Part shown: positions 15,992 through 23,471 of the stretch, in pieces
Numbering within the stretch: position 1 is the first letter of the stretch
Layout of the letters: each line of letters starts with the position of its first letter
Assembly (NCBI RefSeq): GCF_013186535.1
Contig: NZ_JABMCZ010000001.1
Coordinates: 868,001-932,000 of the forward strand
DNA: 64,000 bases
Source: Nocardia terpenica
Lineage (GTDB): Bacteria; Actinomycetota; Actinomycetes; Mycobacteriales; Mycobacteriaceae
Direction: 5' to 3'
The notes under the pieces: generated by a model
Databases searched by the model: none
Told to the model about the DNA's origin: nothing
What the model saw: only the letters and a program-made list of their open reading frames with translations
Made by a program: the position numbers and the translations under genes

Positions 15992-16873
15992 TTACGCGCC
16001 GCGGCCGTTGAGGTTCTCGATCACCTTCAGCAGCGCCGAGTGATCGAGCGAGCCGTAGCCCTGCGCGCGCCCGGCGGCGATGAGCGAGGCGACGAGACCC
16101 GACACCGGCAGCGCCACTTCGGCCTGCCGGGCGGCGTCGGACACGATGCCCATGTCCTTGTGGTGCAGGTCGATTCGGAATCCGGGCGCGAATTCGCGCG
16201 CCACCATCGAGGTGCGCTTGAGTTCCAGGATCCGGCTGCCCGCCAGGCCACCGGCCAGCACGTCCAGGCCCTTGCCCGCGTCGACGCCGAGCGCCTCCAT
16301 GAGCACGATCGCCTCGGCCACCAGCGCGTAGGTGCCGCCGACCACGAGCTGATTGGCCGCCTTGACCACCTGCCCCGCGCCGTGCGGGCCGACGTGGATG
16401 AACGTCTTGCCGACCGCCTCGAAAATCGGTGTGGCGGCGGCGAAGTCGGCGTCGTCGCCGCCGACCATGATGGACAGCACGCCCTGCTCGGCCCCGGCCT
16501 GACCGCCCGATACCGGCGCGTCCAGCACCCGGTATCCGGCCCGCGCGCCGGTTTCGGCGATCGCGATCGAGCTCTCCGGGCGAATGGTGGAGAAGTCGAT
16601 CAGCAGCGCACCGGCGGGCGCGTGCGCGAAGACACCGTCCTCGCCGAGCACCACCTTCTCGACCTGGGGGTGGTTGGGCAGCATGGTGATCACGATCTCG
16701 GCGTCGGCGACCGCCTCGGCGATGCTTGCGGCGGTCTTGCCGCCGTCGGCCGAAAGCCGTTCGTAGGCTTCGGTATTGAGGGTGTAACCGGTGACCTCGT
16801 GGCCCGCCTTCACCAGGTGGCTGGCCATGGGTGAGCCCATGATGCCGAGGCCGATGAATCCGATCCTGCTCAT
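15992..16873 (-). CDS. glxR: Tartronate semialdehyde reductase (2-hydroxy-3-oxopropionate reductase)
   Basis: A 293-aa beta-hydroxyacid dehydrogenase. The Rossmann motif GFIGLGIMGSPMASHL opens the protein, the substrate motif DAPVSGGQAGAEQG is at about 120, and the catalytic Lys lies in VKAANQLVVGG near 170. It reduces tartronate semialdehyde to glycerate. The ATG at 16873 overlaps the hyi stop in an ATGA junction, so the two are translationally coupled. Position next to gcl and glxK supports the specific assignment within this large family. Confidence 0.93.
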   Translation of the reverse strand: MSRIGFIGLGIMGSPMASHLVKAGHEVTGYTLNTEAYERLSADGGKTAASIAEAVADAEIVITMLPNHPQVEKVVLGEDGVFAHAPAGALLIDFSTIRPESSIAIAETGARAGYRVLDAPVSGGQAGAEQGVLSIMVGGDDADFAAATPIFEAVGKTFIHVGPHGAGQVVKAANQLVVGGTYALVAEAIVLMEALGVDAGKGLDVLAGGLAGSRILELKRTSMVAREFAPGFRIDLHHKDMGIVSDAARQAEVALPVSGLVASLIAAGRAQGYGSLDHSALLKVIENLNGRGA

Positions 16874-17691
16874 TCGGTGACTCCTTGTCGGGTGGGCAGC
16901 CAGGCGAAGCTGTCCGCGCTGGCGCCGGAGGGGACGTATTCGGCGGCGACGTAGCCGCGGTAGCCGGTCGCGCCGATCTTGTCGACGTAGCCGAAGATGT
17001 CGAGTTCGCCGGTGCCGGGCTCGTGTCGCCCCGGGGCGTCGGCGATCTGGACGTGGGCGATGCGATCGGCGTATCGCACGATGACCTTGTCCAGGTCGTC
17101 GCCGTTGACGGTGAGGTGGTACAGATCGGCGAGCAGGCCCAGGTTCTCCGCCCCCTGCGCGGCCACCCGGTCGATGACGCCGATCGCATCCGCGGCGGTG
17201 CGCAGCGGATACCGCGGCGCGCCGCTGACCGGTTCGATCAGCACCGTGGCGCCGATGGCGGCCACCGCGTGCGCGGCGTGTACCAGATTGCGGACCGCGA
17301 CCTCGTCCTGTCCGGCCGCGTCGACGCCGTCGATCCGGTTGCCGTACAACGCATTGAAGGCGCGGCAGCCGAGCCGGTCGCCGATGCGGACGGCCACCTC
17401 GACGCTGGCGGCGAAGTCGGCCTCGCGCCCGGGCCACGACACCAGGCCGCGATCACCGGCGGGCATATCGCCCGCGGAGAAGTTCAGCCCGATCAGCCGC
17501 ACCCCGGCCCGCTCGACGGCCCGCACGAAGTCGTCGACCTCCGCGGGGTCGGGCGTGGCGGTGGGGAACGGCCACCAGAACTCGACCGCGCCGAAACCGG
17601 CCCGGGCGGCCGCGGCGGGGCGCTCCAGCAGGGGGAGCTCGGTGAACAGCAGGGACAGATTCACCGCGTAGGGGAGGGGTTCTCGAGTCAT
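16870..17691 (-). CDS. hyi: Hydroxypyruvate isomerase
   Basis: A 273-aa xylose-isomerase-like TIM barrel of the Hyi family, interconverting hydroxypyruvate and tartronate semialdehyde. Typical segments are AVNLSLLFTELPLLERPAAA at the start, FNALYGNR near the middle, LLADLYHLTVNGDDL and AHVQIADAPGRHEPGTGE, which supply the metal-binding acids and histidines. ATG 17691 follows GAAAGAGA. It is the first gene of the leftward ureide operon; upstream lie tandem repeats, a hairpin and TTCC-N7-GGAA operator sites. Confidence 0.92.
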   Translation of the reverse strand: MTREPLPYAVNLSLLFTELPLLERPAAAARAGFGAVEFWWPFPTATPDPAEVDDFVRAVERAGVRLIGLNFSAGDMPAGDRGLVSWPGREADFAASVEVAVRIGDRLGCRAFNALYGNRIDGVDAAGQDEVAVRNLVHAAHAVAAIGATVLIEPVSGAPRYPLRTAADAIGVIDRVAAQGAENLGLLADLYHLTVNGDDLDKVIVRYADRIAHVQIADAPGRHEPGTGELDIFGYVDKIGATGYRGYVAAEYVPSGASADSFAWLPTRQGVTE

Positions 17692-17708
17692 GCGGTCTCT
17701 TTCCTTCT

Positions 17709-17802
17709 CGGCCGCGCTTGCTTCCGTCGTTCCGGCCGCGCTTGCTTCCGTCGTTCCGGCTGCGCTTGCTTCCGTCGTCCTCGGCATGCTTTTGGCCGAG
17801 GA
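17709..17802. repeat. Three 24-bp tandem units followed by hairpin repeat, copy 3
   Basis: Units at 17709-17732, 17733-17756 and 17757-17780 (GCGCTTGCTTCCGTCGT core) lead into TCCTCGGC-ATGCTTTTG-GCCGAGGA (17778-17802). The arm sequence differs from copies 1 and 2 on both sides while pairing is kept. This block lies in the hyi leader. Confidence 0.85.
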
Positions 17803-17806
17803 TCAA

Positions 17807-17821
17807 TTCCGCAATATGGAA
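17807..17821. promoter_or_regulatory. Candidate IclR operator, hyi-uraD intergenic region, site 1
   Basis: TTCCGCAATATGGAA, a TTCC-N7-GGAA near-palindrome, lies between the divergent hyi and uraD genes. Closely similar 15-mers occur at 17957-17971, 21500-21514 and 21536-21550, the last two in front of the IclR gene, which suggests one regulon. Confidence 0.6.
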
Positions 17822-17956
17822 TCTTTCTTCCGTAATACGACGGTAGCGGCACTCGGGTGTGGCGGTCAACACTTTTGGCGAAATCCGGAGAACCCTCGAC
17901 GGACCCGTTGACAGGCTGCTGTGAGCGGCCTTACATTCGATAAAGCGGAATTTAGT

Positions 17957-17971
17957 TTCCGCATTGCAGAA
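17957..17971. promoter_or_regulatory. Candidate IclR operator, site 2, just upstream of uraD
   Basis: TTCCGCATTGCAGAA begins 37 nt before the TTG start of uraD and matches site 1 at 11 of 15 positions. It also overlaps a second dyad, GCGGAA-TTTAGT-TTCCGC (17945-17962). Binding here would control the rightward urate operon. Confidence 0.55.
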
Positions 17972-17993
17972 TTCTCTAGCGGAGGTTTGCCCG

Positions 17994-18491
17994 TTGACGG
18001 AACCGCTCCCGATATCCACCATCAATGCCCTGCCCGCCGATGCCTGGTCGGCATCGTTGAAAGCGGTTGTGGGCGTGGCGGAATGGGTCCAGGCGGTCGG
18101 CGCGGCCCGCCCGTACGCCGACCGCGCCGCCCTGGTGGACCTGGCCGAACGCGAGGCGCTGGCGCTCACCGATGCGCAGGTGCGGGCCGCCCTGGCCGAT
18201 CACCCGCGCATCGGCGGCGCGACCGACCCCGGCTCCCGGGCCGCGAGCGAACAGTCGGGGGTCGATGCCGCCGACACCAATCTCGTGGAACGGCTGCTCG
18301 CCGGAAACGCCGCCTACGAGGAGCGTTTCGGCCACATCTATCTGGTCTGCGCCGCCGGTCGCGACGGGCGGGAGCTGCTCGCCGATCTCACCGAGCGACT
18401 GACCCACGACCCCGAGACCGAAATCGGCGTCACCCGGGGAGAACTCGCCGCGATCGCGCGAAAGCGGTTGGAACGGACGGTAATCGAATGA
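17994..18491 (+). CDS. uraD: 2-oxo-4-hydroxy-4-carboxy-5-ureidoimidazoline (OHCU) decarboxylase
   Basis: A 165-aa all-helical decarboxylase producing S-allantoin from OHCU. The family residues are HPRIGG at about 72-77, SEQSGVD, and EERFGHIYLVCAAGR. TTG 17994 is chosen because GGAGG ends 8 nt upstream; the upstream TTG 17964 has no such site. It overlaps uraH by ATGA and is the first gene of the rightward operon uraD-uraH-uricase-permease, with an IclR-type operator in its leader. Confidence 0.92.
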   Translation: MTEPLPISTINALPADAWSASLKAVVGVAEWVQAVGAARPYADRAALVDLAEREALALTDAQVRAALADHPRIGGATDPGSRAASEQSGVDAADTNLVERLLAGNAAYEERFGHIYLVCAAGRDGRELLADLTERLTHDPETEIGVTRGELAAIARKRLERTVIE

Positions 18492-18823
18492 CCCGCAGTG
18501 CCATCACCACCCACGTGCTAGACACCGCCGCCGGGCATCCGGCGCGCGGGGTCGCGGTGCGGCTGGAGGCCCGCGACGCCGACGGCTGGCGCGAACTCGG
18601 CTCCGGCCGCACCGACGACGACGGGCGCGTCACCTCGATCGGGCCGGACAGCGTGCGGGCGGGCGACTATCGCCTGATCTTCGACACCGCAGGCTATTAC
18701 GGCGATCGCGACCGATTCTTTCCCGAGGTGACCGTGACCTTCACCGTCACCGATCCGCGGCAGCACCACCACGTGCCACTGCTGCTGTCCCCCTTTGCCA
18801 TGTCCACCTATCGAGGGAGCTGA
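18488..18823 (+). CDS. uraH: 5-Hydroxyisourate hydrolase (transthyretin-like)
   Basis: A 111-aa transthyretin-fold enzyme hydrolysing 5-hydroxyisourate. The N-terminal ITTHVLDTAAGHPARGV carries the active-site His, and the protein ends with the diagnostic tetrapeptide YRGS. HHHVPLLLSPFAMSTYRGS is the family C-terminus. It overlaps uraD (ATGA) and precedes uricase by 6 nt, which indicates one transcript. Confidence 0.95.
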   Translation: MTRSAITTHVLDTAAGHPARGVAVRLEARDADGWRELGSGRTDDDGRVTSIGPDSVRAGDYRLIFDTAGYYGDRDRFFPEVTVTFTVTDPRQHHHVPLLLSPFAMSTYRGS

Positions 18824-18829
18824 CCATCC

Positions 18830-19735
18830 ATGGCCATCCAGCTCGGGCCGAACCAGTACGGCAAGGCCGAAAACCGTCTCGTGCGGGTCTTCCGCGACAC
18901 CGATCGCCACAGCATCCGCGATCTCAACGTGTCCACCTCGCTGCGCGGCCGGTTCGCCGACGCGCACACCTCCGGCGATCAGCGCGACATCCTGCCCACC
19001 GATACGCAGAAGAACACGGTCTTCGCCTTCGCCAAGGAGAAGGGGGTCGAGGCGATCGAGGACTTCGCGCTCTCCCTCGCCGATCACTTCATCGCCCGGT
19101 GCCCGGGCGCGGACGGCGCGCGCATCGAGATCGACGAATACGCCTGGGACAGAATCCCGGTGGACGGGCTCGGGCACGACCACTCGTTCGTGCAGACCGG
19201 CGGCGGCATCCGCACCACGGTCGTCAATGTGGACGGGGTCGGGCCGGACCGGCGCGCCCATATCGTCTCGGGCATCAAGGATTTGGTGCTGCTGAAGACG
19301 ACGGGCTCGGAGTTCCACGGCTTCTTCAAGGATAAGTACACCACCCTGGAGGAGACCCACGACCGGATCCTGGCGACGTCGCTGGTGGCTCGGTGGCGAT
19401 ACGACTATGCGGATGTGAACTGGGACAAGAGTTTCGACTCGATTCGCGCGATCCTGTTGCGGCAGTTCGCCGCCGTGCACTCGCTGGCGCTGCAGCAGAC
19501 CCTGCACAGCATGGGGCGCGCGGTGCTGGAACAGCACGTGGAGGTCGCCGAGATCCGGTTCTCCGCGCCCAACAAGCACCACTTCCTGTATGACCTGGCG
19601 CGTTTCGGCGTCGACAATCCCGGCGAGGTGTTCATCGCCGGGGATCGCCCGTACGGGCTGATCGAGGCGACCGTCGAGCGCGACGACGCCTCCGATGCCG
19701 GTGCCGCGTGGCACGGCATCCCTGCCTTTTGTTGA
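18830..19735 (+). CDS. uox: Urate oxidase (uricase)
   Basis: A 301-aa cofactor-free uricase oxidising urate to 5-hydroxyisourate. Both halves of the T-fold are present: LGPNQYGKAENRLVRV with the catalytic Lys near 11, LPTDTQKNTVFAFAKEKG with the catalytic Thr near 58, and EIRFSAPNKHHFLYDL near the C-terminus. The ATG follows six nt after uraH. Uricase, UraH and UraD form the complete urate-to-allantoin module here. Confidence 0.96.
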   Translation: MAIQLGPNQYGKAENRLVRVFRDTDRHSIRDLNVSTSLRGRFADAHTSGDQRDILPTDTQKNTVFAFAKEKGVEAIEDFALSLADHFIARCPGADGARIEIDEYAWDRIPVDGLGHDHSFVQTGGGIRTTVVNVDGVGPDRRAHIVSGIKDLVLLKTTGSEFHGFFKDKYTTLEETHDRILATSLVARWRYDYADVNWDKSFDSIRAILLRQFAAVHSLALQQTLHSMGRAVLEQHVEVAEIRFSAPNKHHFLYDLARFGVDNPGEVFIAGDRPYGLIEATVERDDASDAGAAWHGIPAFC

Positions 19736-19757
19736 TCCACAGCTAGGAGGTGCGGCA

Positions 19758-21137
19758 ATGGGCGTGCGCCGCAGGACAAGGGTGTCCACCGGGCTCGGCG
19801 GCGAAACCGAAGAGCCGCACCATCATCCGGTCGACGCGTTGCCGCCGCCGTGGCAGCTGCTGGCCGGTGGGTTGCAGCACATCGCGGCCATGGTGGCGGG
19901 AGTCGTTGCGCCGCCGTTGATCATCGGCGCGGCGGTCGGGATCGGCGCGGTCGAGCAGGGGCTGCTCATTACCGCGAGCCTGTTCAGTGCCGGGCTGGCG
20001 ACGCTGCTGCAATCGTTGGGCTGGTGGCGATTCGGGGCCCGGCTGCCGCTGATCAACGGGGCCTCCTTCGCGGCGGTCGCGCCGATCCTGGCGATCGTGG
20101 GGTCCTCGGCGCACGGGGACGCGCTGCCCATCGTGTACGGGGCGACATTGGTCGCCGGGGTGTTGGCAACCCTTGCCGCGCCGTATTTTTCGCGATTACA
20201 GCGGTTCTTCCCGCCGGTGGTGGGCGGGACGGTGATCACGCTGATCGGGCTCTCGCTGTTGCCGGTCACGCTGAACTGGGTGCGCGGCACCGGGGAAGGG
20301 GGCGGGACGCGGGTGCCGACGGCGAATCTGGCGATCGCGGCGGTGACGCTGGCGGTGGTGTTGATCTGCCATCGGTTTCTGCGCGGGTTCTGGCGGCAGC
20401 TGGCGCTGCTCATCGGGTTGGTGGCCGGGACGCTGCTGGCCTGGCCGCTGGGCTTGATCGATACGTCGACGCTGCGGGGGGCCGCCGTGTTCGGATTCGT
20501 GCCGCCGCTGCACTTCGGTGCGCCGCAATTCCATGCCGGAGCGATTATTTCGCTGTGCATCGTGATGCTCGTGGTCATGACGGAGAGCACCGCGACCATG
20601 ATGGCGCTCGGTGAGATCGTGGACCGGCCCGCCGACGAGCGCACCCTCGCCGACGGCCTGCGCGCCGCCGGTGCGGGCACCGCGCTGAGCGCGGTCCTCG
20701 GCGGATTCCCCTGCGGCGCATTCGCTCAGAACGTCGGCCTGGTCGCCCTGACCCGCATGCACAGCCGCTACGTGGTCGCCACCAGCGGCGCCCTGCTGGT
20801 GCTGCTCGGCCTGTTCCCGGTGGCCAGCGGCATCGTCGAACTGGTCCCCAAACCGGCCCTCGGCGGCGCGGGCCTGGTCCTGTTCGGCACCGTGGCCGCC
20901 AGCGGCATCCGCACCCTCGGCCGAGCCGACCTCTCCGACCCGGTCAACACGATCATCGTCGGCGTCTCCCTCTTCATCGGCATGACCCCGATCGTGGCCC
21001 CCTCCTTCTACACGGGCCTACCCGCCCCGGTGGTCACCATCATGGGCTCGGGCATCAGCGCAGGATGCATCACGGCAATCCTGCTACACCAAGCCTTCCG
21101 CATCCGAGCGCGCCGAGCCGTCGGCGCGGAGGCATAG
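19758..21137 (+). CDS. NCS2-family uric acid/xanthine permease
   Basis: A 459-aa nucleobase:cation symporter-2 with about 12 to 14 TM segments. Motifs include LAGGLQHIAAMVAGVVAPPL early on and LVVMTESTATMMALGEI, where NCS2 purine carriers have a conserved acid. ATG 19758 follows CTAGGAGG. Its place as the last gene of the uricase operon makes urate or xanthine the likely substrate. The ureide pathway can thus be fed from outside the cell. Confidence 0.9.
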   Translation: MGVRRRTRVSTGLGGETEEPHHHPVDALPPPWQLLAGGLQHIAAMVAGVVAPPLIIGAAVGIGAVEQGLLITASLFSAGLATLLQSLGWWRFGARLPLINGASFAAVAPILAIVGSSAHGDALPIVYGATLVAGVLATLAAPYFSRLQRFFPPVVGGTVITLIGLSLLPVTLNWVRGTGEGGGTRVPTANLAIAAVTLAVVLICHRFLRGFWRQLALLIGLVAGTLLAWPLGLIDTSTLRGAAVFGFVPPLHFGAPQFHAGAIISLCIVMLVVMTESTATMMALGEIVDRPADERTLADGLRAAGAGTALSAVLGGFPCGAFAQNVGLVALTRMHSRYVVATSGALLVLLGLFPVASGIVELVPKPALGGAGLVLFGTVAASGIRTLGRADLSDPVNTIIVGVSLFIGMTPIVAPSFYTGLPAPVVTIMGSGISAGCITAILLHQAFRIRARRAVGAEA

Positions 21138-21198
21138 CGATACTCACCGCCGTGGACTCCCAGCGCGCGGCCTATTGTCTTGGTCGATGCACAAGCTT

Positions 21199-21491
21199 GG
21201 TGTTGTGGTTGCGGTGCGGGGCTTGGTGTTGTGGTTGCGGTGCGGGGCTTGGTGTTGTGGTTGCGGTGCGGGGCTTGGTGTTGTGGTTGCGGTGCGGGGC
21301 TTGGTGTCGTGGTTGCGGTGCGGGGCTTGGTGTCGTGGTTGCGGTGCGGGGCTTGGTGTTGTGGTTGCGGTGCGGGGCCTGGTGTCGTGGCCCCGGTGCA
21401 GGGCCCGGCGTCTTGGTCCCGATGTAGGGCCGACGTCTTGGTCCCGATGCACGGCTTGGTGTCTTGGTCCCGGCGTGCTTTTGGCCGGGAC
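21199..21491. repeat. 26-bp tandem repeat array ending in hairpin repeat, copy 4
   Basis: Seven near-perfect 26-bp units (GGTGTTGTGGTTGCGGTGCG plus GGGCTT; 21199-21380) are followed by about four decaying units and then GTCCCGGC-GTGCTTTTG-GCCGGGAC (21467-21491). There are no unique spacers, so it is not a CRISPR array. The block fills the gap between the permease and the IclR gene; no gene is apparent in it, although several frames are open because the repeat lacks stops. Confidence 0.88.
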
Positions 21492-21499
21492 CACATGCT

Positions 21500-21550
21500 T
21501 TCCGCAATACTGAACTAATATTCCGCCATGCGAACTTCCATAAGGTGGAA
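21500..21550. promoter_or_regulatory. Two candidate IclR operators in the iclR leader
   Basis: TTCCGCAATACTGAA (21500-21514) and TTCCATAAGGTGGAA (21536-21550) match the hyi-uraD sites in length and in their TTCC...GAA ends. They precede the IclR start at 21600, consistent with autoregulation. Confidence 0.55.
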
Positions 21551-21599
21551 TGGGCCTGCGAAGATGGTGGAGACATCCACACCCGAGGGAAGGATCGCC

Positions 21600-22367
21600 G
21601 TGGTCGAGACGCGAGCGCGGGCCGGTGGCGGGGTGCAGTCCGTCGACCGGGCCTTCGAGCTGCTGGAGCTGGTGGCCGACGCGGGCGGGGAGGCGACGCT
21701 GTCGCAGCTGGCCGAGGCGTCCGGGCTGCCGCAGCCGACCATTCACCGGCTGCTGCGCACATTGATCGCCGGTGGTTACATCCGGCAGCAGCCGTCGCGG
21801 CGGTACTCGCTGGGGCCCAGGCTGATTCGACTCGGCGAGACGGCCAGCCGGGTGCTGGGCGCGTCGGCCCGGCCGCATCTGACCCGGCTGCGCGACCTCA
21901 CCGGGGAAACCTCCAATATGGCGGTGCTGGACGGCGATCAGGTCGTCTACGTCGCCCAGGTGCCCTCCCCGCACGCCATGCGCATGTTCACCGAGGTCGG
22001 CCAGCGCGTCGACCTGCACTGCACCGCGGTCGGCAAGGCCGTGCTGGCCACCCTCCCCCCGGACGAGTCCGACCGCATCCTCGCCCGAATCACCATGAGC
22101 CCCCGCACCTCTCACACCATCACCGACCCGGCGGTCATGCGCGACGAGATCGCCCGCATCCGCATCCAGGGCTACGCCGCCGACGACGGCGAACAGGAAA
22201 TAGGCGTCCGCTGCTTCGCCGTAGCCATCCCCGAAGCCCCCACCCGAGCCGCCATCTCCATCAGCGGCCCCCAGGCCCGAGTCTCCAGCCTCGACATGAA
22301 CGCAGTAATCCCCCTCCTCCAGGAAACCGCCGCCCACGTCGGCCGAGACCTGGTGTCCCGCAGTTGA
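21600..22367 (+). CDS. IclR-family regulator of the urate/allantoin cluster
   Basis: A 255-aa IclR protein. The winged helix (about 10-70) contains ELVADAGGEATLSQLAEASG and QPTIHRLLRTLI; the C-terminal sensor domain shows the usual DLHCTAVGKAVLATLPPDE. GTG 21600 is chosen because GGAAGGA precedes it and because an operator-like site at 21536-21550 would otherwise be coding. It probably senses a pathway intermediate such as allantoin or glyoxylate and controls both purine operons through TTCC-N7-GGAA sites. The ligand is inferred from the AllR precedent. Confidence 0.85.
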   Translation: MVETRARAGGGVQSVDRAFELLELVADAGGEATLSQLAEASGLPQPTIHRLLRTLIAGGYIRQQPSRRYSLGPRLIRLGETASRVLGASARPHLTRLRDLTGETSNMAVLDGDQVVYVAQVPSPHAMRMFTEVGQRVDLHCTAVGKAVLATLPPDESDRILARITMSPRTSHTITDPAVMRDEIARIRIQGYAADDGEQEIGVRCFAVAIPEAPTRAAISISGPQARVSSLDMNAVIPLLQETAAHVGRDLVSRS

Positions 22368-22477
22368 GCAACTGATCAGCATCGTTGTCCGGACAGCGGG
22401 ACGCAACACGCTCTATGGTCGTCCCAATGTCGTGATCATGAGTGGGGCGATGGCAGTAGTGGAGGTGGACGGTCGTT

Positions 22478-23440
22478 ATGTCGGTGACTGAGCGTGTGGT
22501 GGCGGTGGCTGGGGAGGCGCTGGTGGATTTGGTGCCGTTGGAGGGGGTGGGGCGGTTTCAGGCGGTGCCGGGGGGGAGTCCGGCCAATGTGGCGGTGGGG
22601 CTGGCGCGGTTGGGGGTGCCGGAGCGGATGTTGGCGCGGATCGGGTCCGATCCGTTCGGGCGGCGGATTCGAGAGTACCTGCGGGACAATGGGGTCGGGC
22701 TCGAGCATGTGGTGGACGCTACGGAGTCGACGTCGCTGGCCATTGTCGACTTGGATGGGGAAGGCGTGGCGCACTACGACTTTCGCATCGACGGCACCGC
22801 GGACTGGCAGTGGACCGACGCCGAACTGGCTCATGCCCTGGACGGCGATGTGGTGGCCCTGCACACGGGTTCGCTGGCGCTCATGATCGCGCCCGGCGGA
22901 GATGCGTTGCTGCGCTTGGCGGAACGGGCCCGAGACTCGGTGACCATCTCCTTCGACCCGAATGCCCGGCCGCAGTTGATGAATCACGAGGCGACCGTCG
23001 AGCGAGTGCGGGCGATGCTGCGCGTGGCCGATGTGGTCAAGGTCAGCGCCGAGGACCTGGCCTGGCTGCACCCCGGCTGGTCCCCCGAGGACGCCCTCGC
23101 CGACTGGATCACCCGCGGCCCGGCCCTGGTGGTGGTCACCCTGGGCGGCGACGGCTCGCTCGCCGCCACCGCCGCCGACCCCACCCCGATCCACCGTCCC
23201 GGCAGGCAGATCCGCCTGGTGGACACGGTGGGTGCGGGCGACGCCTTCACCTCCGGCCTGCTTTCCGGCCTGCACCGCCGCGACCTGCTGGGCGCCGACC
23301 GCCGCCCCGCCCTGCGGGAACTCCCCAAGCCCGACCTGACCGCCGTCCTCGACGAGGCGACCCTGACCGCCGCCCTGACCTGCACCCGCCGCGGCGCCAA
23401 CCCACCCACCGCCGACGAGATCCGCCGGTATCGGGAGTGA
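22478..23440 (+). CDS. PfkB-family sugar kinase (fructokinase-like)
   Basis: A 320-aa ribokinase-fold kinase. The first signature is at GGSPANVAVGLARLG (about 32-46), and the second, DTVGAGDAFTSG near 250, contains the catalytic Asp. The length and the opening VAVAGEALVDLVP fit fructokinases. ATG 22478 gives the full domain. It is 110 nt downstream of the IclR gene on the same strand but shares no obvious operator, so it may be independent of purine breakdown. Confidence 0.85.
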   Translation: MSVTERVVAVAGEALVDLVPLEGVGRFQAVPGGSPANVAVGLARLGVPERMLARIGSDPFGRRIREYLRDNGVGLEHVVDATESTSLAIVDLDGEGVAHYDFRIDGTADWQWTDAELAHALDGDVVALHTGSLALMIAPGGDALLRLAERARDSVTISFDPNARPQLMNHEATVERVRAMLRVADVVKVSAEDLAWLHPGWSPEDALADWITRGPALVVVTLGGDGSLAATAADPTPIHRPGRQIRLVDTVGAGDAFTSGLLSGLHRRDLLGADRRPALRELPKPDLTAVLDEATLTAALTCTRRGANPPTADEIRRYRE

Positions 23441-23471
23441 ATCGGTCGGTCTCCCAGGAAGCGCACAGGGT

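Noticed and set aside
21199..21466. CRISPR-like array of regular 26-bp repeats
   Set aside because: The units are directly abutting with no unique spacers, and no cas genes are near. It is a simple tandem array.
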